64,000 nt of DNA from Hofstenia miamia (Eukaryota; Xenacoelomorpha; Acoela; Hofsteniidae), in the NCBI GenBank assembly GCA_900660155.1, contig CABFPE010000221.1:600586-664585 (forward strand). The letters run 5' to 3'. Each line of letters begins with the position of its first letter. The stretch's first letter is position 1. Below are positions 49,384-59,591 of the stretch, in pieces. The notes under the pieces were generated by a model. That model was given only the letters and a program-made list of their open reading frames with translations, did no database searches and was not told the origin of the DNA. Made by a program: the position numbers and the translations under genes.

Positions 49384-50307
49384 TATATGTGTATATATGT
49401 ATATGCATTTAGCTATAGACGGTATTGATTGATAGCAGCTTTGTCGATTAAATTTTTTATTTTCGTGGTTGACTATTTTCAATGGGAAATAGTTTCCTAA
49501 ATTTTTGAGGTTTTGCCTTGTAGTTTTCTATTAAAAGGGTTCTTTCTACATCAACCTCAACTTTTAATAAACACGGTGGCCAAATCAGGACGTTTTAAAT
49601 AAATACAAATTTTATAGTTTTAAGCCATTATTTTGAAATAAACATAGGAAGGGGCTTTTCTGCGATGCTTGATTCCTTTATAACTTAGACCAAGCAATCT
49701 AGCATTGCAAGTACAAGGTACACTTATGCTGTAAGAGTTCAGAACAATGGTGGGAAATTTTTCGAATATCATTTGTAAAAGGCTTATTTTGTATAGTTGC
49801 ATGCATAATGTATTTAGGCGTTTTGCAATTGACAGTTGTTTAAATTTTAGTACGACGTGATAAGTGATTGACGTTGTCCAGATTGCATTTAATGCATATA
49901 TAATTATTTCAATATTCCAATGTGAAAAACTATTTATCTATGCTTAATTATTGATTTTTATGGCGCTGTTGCAATGCACTCGTCTTCTTTTACAGCACTT
50001 ATTAAATTCGACACCTTGAATTAATTTTCGCTTACATGGGATCGATTTTTCCATATTCTATCAAAAATTAAATTAGTCATAAAAGATACAATTTTCAAGT
50101 ATATACAGAAATATTTCAAGAGATAAGTGCAAATCTCATTGCTTCCAAAATTATCAAATATCACGATTTTATGCTAAAAACCTTAATAATATATGATTTT
50201 AATATTAAAACTAAAACCCCAAGATAACACCAAATTTGAGACACACTGATTTATATTTAACACTGATTCTCAATGCTACGCTTACAAAATAATGGGTTTT
50301 TCTCTAG
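49384..50307. other. No gene recognised
   Basis: AT-rich sequence with no coding or repeat signal that I can support. Confidence 0.5.
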
Positions 50308-50589
50308 TTAAAATTCTAAATATTTTTTAATATCAAAATGTTTCATAACTCTTGAAGCCAGAGTTGACTGATTTTGTTCGAGTGTTTTTTTACACAACTG
50401 CATTGTGTGATAAAAATCCTTGTTATATATCATTTGTGTAATCTTTAAATCAGGATGGCATGGTAACTTTGTCTTGAAAAAACGCTGATCGAAGCAAATC
50501 AACATAGATTGTAATCTTGCCGGTTTCAACCATTCAAGACTGTAAATGAAATTATCAATAAACGGAGAGCAGTATGATTCGCCAATCAT
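50308..50589 (-). CDS. Unidentified 93-codon frame, possible terminal exon
   Basis: The frame opens at ATG right after a possible acceptor (TTTAAACATAAG) and reads MIGESYCSPFIDNFIYSLEW, LKPARLQSMLICF, LPCHPDLKITQM and, at the end, VMKHFDIKKYLEF. Composition is that of a folded protein, with mixed hydrophobic, charged and cysteine residues and no low complexity. I recognise no family. It could be the last exon of a host gene on the minus strand, a relic of an unknown element, or chance. There is no clear promoter, and the minus strand downstream (below 50308) has no distinctive polyadenylation context. Confidence 0.3.
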   Translation of the reverse strand: MIGESYCSPFIDNFIYSLEWLKPARLQSMLICFDQRFFKTKLPCHPDLKITQMIYNKDFYHTMQLCKKTLEQNQSTLASRVMKHFDIKKYLEF

Positions 50590-52599
50590 CTTATGTTTAA
50601 ATTTGAAATATTAGAATACATATCTGTTTTAACATACTGTTTTCGTATAAATATTCAGCAGTTATCGACTTTAAATCCTAATGCCTCGATTTATAAGTCC
50701 AATCAGGCCTATGTCGGTTATATAAGTTGTGACGGAGTTAGTATGACTTATTCGAACTGAAACATTTGGAATTTATCTTGTGTGAAATCAAGTTCTCTTT
50801 TATTTCGACATTTATTTTAAATGAAATTGGCGGATAGTATTACGCATGATACCAAATCTTCTTCAGCAGTGACTGGCAGCATTAGAAAAGTGGTATAAAT
50901 TTATGATTTCGTCTAAATTAATAGTTGTATGCTTGCTAGCACGTAGATTCGCACGAAGGAAAAATTAATTAATTAATCGCACTCGTTTAAAGCTAAATCA
51001 ATACTGTCGACAATGCATATATATTTACTCGCAGTACGTTTAATTAAATTTGCAACTTTATAGCAAAACTTTTTAGCTTTCCAAGTATCTCAGGAAATTT
51101 TCAATTACATCATTTTAAATAATTTACATTCATTTCATTTAGTCTGATAGTATAAAAATGATTTATGCTTAAATTTATTGTTTGATTTCTGCCAAATTTT
51201 GAATACACCCGGATTGAATAATGTCAAAGGATGTAGCCGACTGATCATCATATTGTGGAGGATATTGTTCTTTAGAAGTTAGAATTTCCAAATTAACTCG
51301 ATTACATGGCCTATATTCTATTGCTTTTTGAATCTCCAGAGGAAAAGGGAATATAAAATTGGAGATGAAAGCGTGTAACTAAATATCATTATAAGGGAAT
51401 GTGCATGACTAAATGTTTGGTACTCTGTTTTATTTATTAAATTTCTTAGAATTAAGTGGTTTTGGTATTGATAAGAGCAATAATCGTTTCTTTTCTATGA
51501 TTTTCCGAATATACGTTAGGGAATTCATTGCTCAGTGCTGTTTTTGTAATCCAATTTTTTAGACATATTTCAATGTGCTTCAACTTGTGGCTTTAAAATT
51601 ATTCAATATATTGTAGGATTTTTACAATGGCTGCGAATTTATTCTATAAGCATTAGGCGGGGGGTTTAGTTCCACTTTGCATTCGAACGCATTTACGGTA
51701 AAAGGATCTTTATTTAACGTTAATTGAAATATTCACTTTTGAAAACATTGTGCTTGTTAAAATGTTTGTTTTCCAGCCACAATTCTACTCTTGTTTTAGA
51801 GACTTTCTACAATTACATAACATCCGTTAGTATCAAATATGATTTGCGACTGTAGCAGGGTAGTGCAGGCTTCGAAATTTAATAGTCCCAATCACATATG
51901 GTTCAATTTTTCATTAACTTTTAAAGGATGAGCGCTAATTAATGAACAAGCTGTCTAGCTTTTATAAAAAGGCTTAAAAGCGTTGAAAAGTTATAATAGA
52001 GGCTTTTTGTAGTAATCTCAGTTCCACGGCATATTTAATCACAGGTTACCGTCGCATGAGACGGAAGTAGGTAAGTCGCATAAAACCCTGGACTGTAGTT
52101 CTAATAGGAAATCATTCTTTGCACATCATGTGCTCCAACTCTTTCAGCATTTTGTAATGGGTGTTTAATTGCCTATGTGTTTAATTGCATGTGTTTACTT
52201 GTAATTTACAAAAACTATAAATTTATATGTCAGGAATTCAAACAATCCTCTTCAATCTTGAATGGGTCATCTAACATCCGAACATTAAACTCTTCAATAT
52301 TCTTAAGTAATTGGATGTTCTAAAGTCTAATTGCCAATCGCATGCAATGAGAACACACTTGACATCTCATTGTAATTTGCATGAATATATTGTTAAAACG
52401 TGATTAATGTTTCCACTGATTTAAATGGCCATACGAAATATGTGATCCTTATTGTCTTTAATCAATATCACATTGAAATTGTTTATTTATTTATTTTAAC
52501 TCACTATCCTGCAGTTTGAAAATGGAATTAACTTTTCATCTAAATAAGAGCATAGTTTAGGGGCGAAGTCAGAGCATACCGTAAATATCGACAAGTTTG
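50590..52599. other. No gene recognised; promoter-like and exon-like signals near 52.0 kb
   Basis: AT-rich to 51950. At about 51957-51967 a TTATAAAAAGG box is followed by an acceptor ending 52021. A 49-nt unit (52022-52070) is open as FHGIFNHRLPSHETEV and is followed by GTAAGT. Alternatively the TATA box could serve a transcript whose first ATG lies at 52054. Neither reading is connected to further exons. Confidence 0.25.
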
Positions 52600-53010
52600 A
52601 AAGTTGGAAAGGAGTTTAAACAGTTTGAATTAATCCCAAAGAGCCTATACTGCCTCTAAGTTTACCAACAGTTTTGTTCAAATTCTTAAGCAATTTTCCC
52701 CCAAAGCATTAGAAAATTAATTTGAGCACATCTATGAGGAAACGTGCTTCCCTGTTTCCCAAGAAGAACTATTAGCTGATATCAAAATAGATTTAAAATA
52801 TTACAATTTTATTAAACCACAACTGCTTATTGTATTTTAAAGTCATACACCTGTTTTCCGCATTTTCAAACAATATCTCCAAGCTTATTTAGGCATTTGG
52901 GATTCTCAGGATTCTCGGGATAAGTTTGAATGTCTGCTATGGTCAAAATTTGTCAATGGAAAATCCGATTTTCGAATTATCCCGTTCCTCAAATTGGGGA
53001 AACAAATACT
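52600..53010 (+). pseudogene. Unidentified coding relic, frame interrupted
   Basis: One plus-strand frame shows protein-like content for over 120 codons despite interruptions. It contains SQRAYTASKFTNSFVQILKQ, then HIYEETCFPVSQEELLADIK, then SHTPVFRIFKQYLQAYLGIW, then SRDKFECLLWSKFVNGKSDF and RIIPFLKLGKQIL. Charge and hydrophobic periodicity suggest an alpha-helical protein. I cannot assign it to a host family or an element. Neighbouring sequence at 53020-53100 may continue it. With no visible splice sites it could be a retrocopy of a host gene or part of an unknown element. Confidence 0.4.
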
Positions 53011-55044
53011 TTTGTGATTTTACTTTTACCCCATTGAAGGATCTGCGGAACCAAACCCCGCCAGGTTTCCGATTTTAAATTATCTCAAGCTAAGATGGTA
53101 AAATGTATTTTAGGAATCTATTTTTGCAGAATTTTCTGTATTTCGAGGGCTTCTCCACATTATTGATAACCCAGCGTTTTAATTACTGACATGTAACCTC
53201 CCTCCTCGTCAGAAGATCCTTCATTTTCGTCCACTAGCGGATTTGCTACAACCTATATCGACTATGATTTTTAAATGTTCCATATAGCTTACTGCAAGTC
53301 AAAGCATTTATTAGAAATCGGTTGTAACTTTAACTTCACTTAACACTGCTGAGAATATCAGTAATGTTCCCCCGTCGCTCGCTATGCGATTTTATCTTTA
53401 GTTAATTTTTTGAGAAACAATACATTTTAAGTAGCTTTCATGTTAATCTACACCTCAGTCAATCTTAACATCAAATGCCAAACAAAAAAGAGTCTATTAT
53501 TTTGAATGCTATACTGAAGGTGAACACAGTGTTTTCATTATACAATTTTTAAATTTTCGAGTTTTAAATGCGCATATTTTCTCAAATGCATATTTTGACT
53601 GACATTTTTATAAGTTTATTTTAAACTCATATTTTTTGAAAGTGAGAAAACATTGTGACTCGCTCTTTAGTTCTAGAAAAAATGCCAGAGACGATTTCGA
53701 ACTGAATTTCAGATTTCTAGTTCCTTAACTTGAGTTTGTAGGAATGCTGCTACATTCAGCAATTGCCTTTAAAAGTGTGTTGAATAACAAAATGTAATAT
53801 AGAATTGGCATCCGAGTTTATAACCACTGATTTATTCGCGGTTTATCATCAAACAATTTGTTACGGTTGGTAAATTTTATGTCGAATCGATTCATCGCTA
53901 TGCTTTCTTGGGGTTGAGTTGCATGTAAGGCTATAAAGTTTATTTATTTTGTGCATTGCAACAAGTAGATCTTGTTTATTTATATAAGTGTTTTTTGTAG
54001 AGATATGAAAACTGAAATCTATTGCAAAAAAATCGAACACAACTTTTCAACTAAAAGGTGTTGCTGCTTCGCTGTGTCAGGTATTTACAAAAATGGAAAT
54101 TTATGCGTGCGTAAAGTATGAATATATACATATTTCAAATTCTCCGATGTTTGATTTTGTATGAAACTCGTAAAAATGTAATGTATCTCTCCAGTATTAT
54201 AAATTAAGCAAATATGTTGACGTTTAACGGCACTATTTCATTTGGTTTTTACTCGTTTGAAGTCGTTAAAAATACATAATTATCACTATAATCAGTTTCC
54301 TAAACATAAAATTGAACTGTTTTCAAATTTGGAGTAGATAACCTCTGTACGAAAATTGTTTCAATTGTATCGCGGAAGGAGTTATAAAAACGGTTGATTG
54401 TTACTTCTTGTTAGAATAATTTTTGCTTTTATTTGCAACACTTCTATTAAAATATTTTGACTATTACATTTGCATAAGAATAAATCTAATAAGTTAAGAC
54501 ATTACAATTACCTTTTTTATTTATCGACTATAATCTAATGTCAAGATAAGCGCGGCAATCCAAGTAATTTTTTCAGAAAATAATTTCACTGTTTAAAAGT
54601 GAATTTTAGAAATGTGAAATAGCGGATGCAGCATCAACCGCAGTATTTCATAATGTGTGCGAAAAATTGAAGTAAGCTCCTTGCAAAATCTCTTAAATTT
54701 ACTATAACCCTGCAAGGACAACTGAAGATATCTTTAGTTGTCCTCGAACCCTGAAATTCACGTATTTTTAAATTAGATTGATTAGGTTTAACAAAAATAG
54801 ACTAAACTTTGTTGATAGTTGGCTTCTTACATAGAAATGTCTTTCCCGTTCGTGATGGAATGATTGGACCATTTGGTAAATAACTAATTCTTAATGAATA
54901 GTACCTAAAAGTGTTGTGCCCGCTTTGGTAATTTATTATTTGTTCCTAACACAAATGCTTTGGTTGAATTTTATCCTTGTTTAAATTAAGGTTTTTCGTG
55001 GGAATGATTAAATTAAATAGATTTCTGCATTAAAATTTACATAC
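53011..55044. other. Mostly noncoding; a short acidic frame and a long palindrome
   Basis: On the minus strand at 53160-53252 a 30-codon frame reads VVANPLVDENEGSSDEEGGY and ends KTLGYQ. The acidic serine-rich composition resembles linkers of transposases or regulators, but nothing supports a full gene. At 54715-54744 lies a near-perfect 30-bp palindrome. The rest is AT-rich and would be the first intron of the gene whose exon ends at 55045. Confidence 0.35.
54715..54744. repeat. 30-bp near-perfect palindrome
   Basis: AGGACAACT pairs with AGTTGTCCT around a centre that is itself palindromic (AAGATATCTT); only one base pair in the 30-bp dyad mismatches. It is not attached to a recognised element. 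Confidence 0.8.
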
Positions 55045-55276
55045 TGTATCCTTTTTTACGATGATATTCAGTGACCGCGGTGTAATTCGTCGTGGAATTT
55101 TGTTTATTATCCTCATAAATAGGCTTCTCGGTGGGTTTAATCCTGACGGGGTACGTTTGAACAGCCACTTGTGTTTGGGAGTGAACTATTCTTCTGTAAG
55201 GAGCAGTCGTCGTGAATTTGAAAAAATAAATTAACACCATTGCAAATAAATGAACCGAACTGATATCGAGTTTCAT
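55045..55276 (-). CDS. First coding exon of a secreted or membrane protein
   Basis: ATG at 55276 lies in a good initiation context (GTTGCCATGA). It opens 77 codons plus 1 nt, ending at the consensus donor GTATGT (intron starts at 55044, phase 1). The N-terminus MKLDISSVHLFAMVLIYFFK followed by FTTTAP is a clear signal peptide or signal anchor. The rest is polar with two N-glycosylation sites (NST, NYT), lysine/tyrosine-rich toward the end (EYHRKKGY). The exon and its upstream 100 bp are much richer in CpG than the surroundings. An upstream ATG 24 nt before opens a nine-codon uORF. No family is recognised. Downstream exons should lie at lower coordinates and were not found with confidence. Confidence 0.5.
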
Positions 55277-55386
55277 GGCAACGGGTCCAGCGCCCGTTTC
55301 ATGGTGCCTAGCGGAGAGAGCGTGTTCTGTCAGCGTACTGGCTCGTGAGATTTTTCCAATAAAGCACACACTTTTACAACTATCTG

Positions 55387-55394
55387 CTGATTGG
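55387..55394 (-). promoter_or_regulatory. CCAAT box upstream of the 55-kb exon
   Basis: CCAATCAG on the minus strand, about 110 bp before the ATG at 55276, within the CpG-richer island. A TATA box is not evident, which fits a CpG-type promoter. Confidence 0.35.
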
Positions 55395-55405
55395 TTGGAT
55401 TTCAT

Positions 55406-56999
55406 TCATTAATATAGTTTGTGTTGGCATGAATAATACACTCGCAATTCCTCATGTTAGCTCTCTATTGTACGCCAATTGGAGGCCAGTTGTATTTGGC
55501 AGCGTTTGACACTCCTACGTGCATACGCGACACCTGTGTTCTACACTTGGTAACAGATTTTTCTCTTTTGATTTCTTATCCAATTATTTATTTTTACAGA
55601 GTGTTGCACTGCAAGCCATGTGGAAATTTTACGCCTAGATTTCATTCAATATTTATTCATGGTATTTAACACGAGATTTGCACAAAGTAATCGCTTTAAA
55701 GCTTATGCATGAACTAATCATCGCAGCAATTGTTTCCTATCCACAAATAATTAAAAAACTATTTTTTCTTTTCATATGTCTATTTAATTTTCTGAATTAA
55801 TTAAATTATCCGACAATTCAAGTATCATCATTTGAAAATTGATATATGCGTTGGAAACCTTTGACTACTATCGCTGACCTCTGTAGTAATGCTACAAAGG
55901 TGATCATCGCTTTTTGTTAATCTATACGCATTGTCCACATTATTGTTTAAAATTTTATACTAAATCTTCAAAAAACCAACACTTCTAAGTTCTATTCTTT
56001 GAGCGCATTTGACTTTAGGAATCCTTAGAGCAATTCTCAAACATCTATGTGACTCGTTTCAGTTTTATTTTTTCAATTCAATCTTCTTTCAGTGGAAATC
56101 TTTAGAGCTACTCAACATTCTAAATTGGCAGCTTTTTACCAAAAACATAAGGCATTGGTTTAATGATTTTATATGCTAGCATAATGTACAAGGTAAATCA
56201 GCAAGACACGACAATAGTAGCATCAGATTATTTTAATTAAGCCAAACAATACTCACTCAATGGTAACTGAATATATGTGGTATTGTTGGATTGTTTGATA
56301 GAAGATTCATTTTGACACCATAATCTTCCACCATTGACTATCCAATATTGATCTATTATCGTAAATTGCAATTTTTTCCATGAACGTATAGCCAAAATTC
56401 GTGGTTTAAGACGGTAATGAGTCGTCTTCGTACTTGCTTTTAATCATTCGGGTAAAAGGCACTATGACAATATTTTTTACACTTTGGGATAACACCTCTA
56501 CCACTGTTAGTTCACCAGAGGTGTATTTAGAAGAGGCATGGAGCAATGATCCCCTTCAGGCGTTCAACATAGATTTTTTATGGTTTAAGAATAAAGTACT
56601 TCATTATTACTTTTAAAAAATTTAGAGACAACCAAATTTTGATAGTTTTTTGGAGGGATCTACCCTGTAATTTGAGGTGCCCCTCCATCAAAATTTTCGG
56701 AATACGTTCTAGAAATTAACCCATCTTGAATTTCCAAGCTTTTTAAGGCTACAGAAAACTTGTTGTTTAATTGTTTAAGGGTGAACAGAAATACACAGAA
56801 TTAGGCAGAATAGTTCATATGACCCTACATTCCAGAGAAACTTTGGTTTTCGAAAAAACAGTCATTTTCATTTACATCACTAATTAAAAATATGGGATTT
56901 AAAATAAGCACTTATCTCATTATTCGTGCTAACTAATGAGTATGTTCTGGTTAGAATGTGTATTAGTAATCCCTTCTGCCATGGTGATAAACATAATCT
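55406..56999. other. Upstream region of the 55-kb exon; no other gene recognised
   Basis: A less AT-rich part extends to about 55550. Further right is AT-rich. Around 56510-56560 and 56640-56690, GC-richer scraps (CAGAGGTGTATTTAGAAG, GGTGCCCCTCC) resemble hAT-type ends but do not pair. Confidence 0.4.
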
Positions 57000-58146
57000 T
57001 CAATAGCTTTATTTTGTTTGCTCTTTGCATATGTACAAATAAGATATATACATATTTACAAAAAATGTACACAGAACTTAGATATACATATACTACAAAC
57101 TAAGCTACAATAATTAAATTAAAATGCACACAGATATTTACAATTAAAATGGATTAAAAATAAGAAGTTTCGCTACAGTTTTAACGTTTAAGTATTCTGT
57201 TATTATTTTGTTCTGCTAATAAATTGTGTTTTAACAGTTTTTTAAATTCATTTATATCGCTGGCTTTCCTTACACTGATAGGTAAATCATTCCACAGTTT
57301 GCAAGATGTTGTTGTAAAAGAATTTTCCCAGTATTTGCTTCTTGGATGTATATTGTTTATGCACATGTTAGCACGGTGATTATATTTTACAAATTTCTTG
57401 ATTAGTGCCCTACCACTTGTTTTCAACTGCTTAAACATGTGTACTAAGCTGTTGTACTTGGTTATAGTAAATGGACGAAACAATGTTAATGTTTGCAGTT
57501 TTTTACTAACTTGATGTTTACTAATGGAAAACATGACACAGATTGACCAGTTAAACAATCTATTTATACGCTCATGATCAACTGTCTTAATATTGCTTAA
57601 AAGAATGCAAGCATATGTATATTGACTAATTACAAAAGCGTTGATTAAATCTTTACTCTGCTTAAACCGTTTTATTTGTTTTAGATACTGTATTCCAAAC
57701 GCAATCTTACGAATCTTGGTGTTTATGAAGTCGTTATAACAGAAGTGTTGATCTATTTCCACCCCTAAGTACTTTACTGATTTGCTGTTTTGGATTGATG
57801 ATATACCGTCGGAAACTCTTAGACTTATGTCTTTAGCTATTGCTTCTGATCCACTTGGAGCGAAGATGATGAACTGAGTTTTTTGCGTATTCACTGTTAG
57901 CATGTTTTGGTTAAGTAATAATAAGCATTTACGTATTTCAAACTTTTTCCATTTCTTGTAATCTACAACTTTTGTAAAGACACTCACACTCCATTGTACT
58001 GATAATCGAGAAAACATTTGATCTAGTTTTTTATTAACGAACTCCAAGTTATCCATGGCTATATAACTATAAAAACTAATGCCATTATTGAAAGATTTTC
58101 CTTTGGTACCACCCTTTACTACGAATAGAAGTATAGTATGCAACAA
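57000..58146 (-). mobile_element. 5'-truncated LINE (jockey/CR1-like), 3' half of reverse transcriptase
   Basis: An uninterrupted 321-codon frame (57181-58146) corresponds to the end of a non-LTR reverse transcriptase. It starts just after the YADD region (DNLEFVNKKLDQMF). It has NMLTVNTQKTQFIIFAPSG, then SVKYLGVEIDQHFCYNDFI (the usual KYLGV-ID block), and the thumb, ending with SCKLWNDLPISVRKASDINE and FKKLLKHNLL. The catalytic YADD and everything upstream are absent. A spacer of about 25 residues (SVSVFTKVVDYKKWKKFE...) between LDQMF..W and NMLTVN is longer than usual. The 3' tail reaches an AATAAA (57013-57008 on minus). It is long without a stop, so it is probably younger than the LINE at 2.3 kb. 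Confidence 0.9.
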
Positions 58147-58199
58147 AGAGAAAGATACCCAATTACAAGTTTTTGAATAGCTTGAGTTCTTCTTTTCAG
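58147..58199. other. Junction between two retroelement fragments
   Basis: Short AT-rich junction. No target duplication was recognised. Confidence 0.4.
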
Positions 58200-59290
58200 A
58201 AATTCGATAGCTTAGATTTTTAATAAGCTTTCCGTGAGAGGTGAGGTGCCTCCAGTAGCACTAAAACTACAGGTGTAATTTTGGCATGCTGAACATCAAT
58301 TGCACTTCTTTGATAGTGCAATATTTTCTCTTGCTCATGTGCATGGGTGGTATGATTTGGGTTTTTATTGGTATTAGTTGCTACACAAGGATTAAAAACT
58401 CTTGCTTCAAAAAACCAGTTTTTTTGCGAGGTGCGTTTCTTTGTGGCATCAATACAATTGTATGACATTAAGTCTTGCAGTATATTGCATCTTCTGGCAA
58501 CAAATCATCGTTTTGAACATGATAGTGTATGAGAAGTAGTGAATTTTACCCACATACACAAACTGTGGGTATGTCCGCCGGTTCAATACCATATCTCTTT
58601 CGAATGCAATGTCTGAAATACCTTTTACTTGTGTGAAAAGTTTCCGCGGATATTAGCGGCGTCGCTAACCAGAAAGGGCATCCTTTGTGAGAGATAAATT
58701 TGACAGCTGTTTTTTATTCAGCAGTAAACCCATGTTCAGAAGCACCTCATGCAAATTTGTTTGTTTCAACTCTTGTTTTCAGGCATTGTTGAACAAGAGA
58801 TTTTTGCTCCGACTGCATGTTGTTTGGTAAATGAAAGGATTGGGAACAATTCCATTTTTGAGATGTACAGTATTTAAATAGAGAAAAACTATTAGTCCTC
58901 GCTAATTGAATTAGGTTCGCGTAAATCTAAGCCTCCCATACGTGTTGCAATGCAAGGAACTTATCAAGAGTATGCTCGATTTCTTTGTTGAAGTTGTTTA
59001 GCAGGCTAACTGGTTGCTCAATACTATTTGGTGATGACTTAGTTGACCTCTGAAGGTATAACTATTTATTTTGAATAATTTTAACAAAGCACGAATGTGT
59101 TGCATGTGGTTGTATCTCCGACATTTTAATTGCTTTTGATGTCATTGTGAACCATTCCTTGACCTTTTCTTTTTTACTTTTCTCACAACACGTTTGAGTG
59201 CCGTTGAAACCACCAAAGTATTTTACTATATCCGTTCTTAACTGTATAAACTCATCTCTATTAAGTAGCATCCTTCATCATTGTCAAATT
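58200..59290 (-). mobile_element. Retroelement C-terminus with CxCG zinc region and RLE-like domain
   Basis: On the minus strand the pieces follow a known invertebrate retroelement order. At 59220-59060 are YFGGFNGTQTC, KVKEWFTMTSKAIKMSEIQP and HATHSCFVK. Near 59050 is LYLQRSTKSSPNSIE. At 58700-58560 are KGCPFWLATPLISAETFHTS, FRHCIRKRYGIEPADIPT and CVCG, with nearby histidines. At 58420-58240 are FFEARVFNPC, HTTHAHEQEKILHYQR and KITPVVLV. The CVCG block and the FF-D/E-x-RVFNP block are typical of the C-terminal zinc-binding and endonuclease-like region of these elements. I infer a restriction-like-endonuclease non-LTR element, but the clade is not fixed. Several stops and frame changes show it is dead. 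Confidence 0.65.
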
Positions 59291-59545
59291 TCATGGAGTT
59301 TTCTACCAACAGAGCATCATCAACAAGAATAAATCTTGTTAGATGCTTAAACATGCTAATTAATCTCAAAATTCATTCATATTCACAATGTTGAATTTTA
59401 AGGTTGTTCTATTATTAGTAATTGGAATTATTACTTATTGTTGCTATTAGCATCAACGATATTTAGTTATCGAATCACCGCATTTTTGGTACGCTCTCTT
59501 ATCCAGATGATCTAGCTGTTCGGAAATTTTAAATTCTACCGCATG

Positions 59546-59549
<4 letters not shown>
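59291..59549. other. No gene recognised
   Basis: Could hold a few eroded residues of the retroelement to its left, but nothing firm. Confidence 0.4.

Positions 59550-59588
<39 letters not shown>
59550..59588. repeat. (TA)n microsatellite
   Basis: About 39 bases of alternating TA. Confidence 0.95.

Positions 59589-59591
<3 letters not shown>

Noticed and set aside
49087-49482. 131-codon minus-strand frame
   Set aside because: It crosses the Tc1 end and the MITE and consists of their repeat motifs, so the frame is fortuitous.
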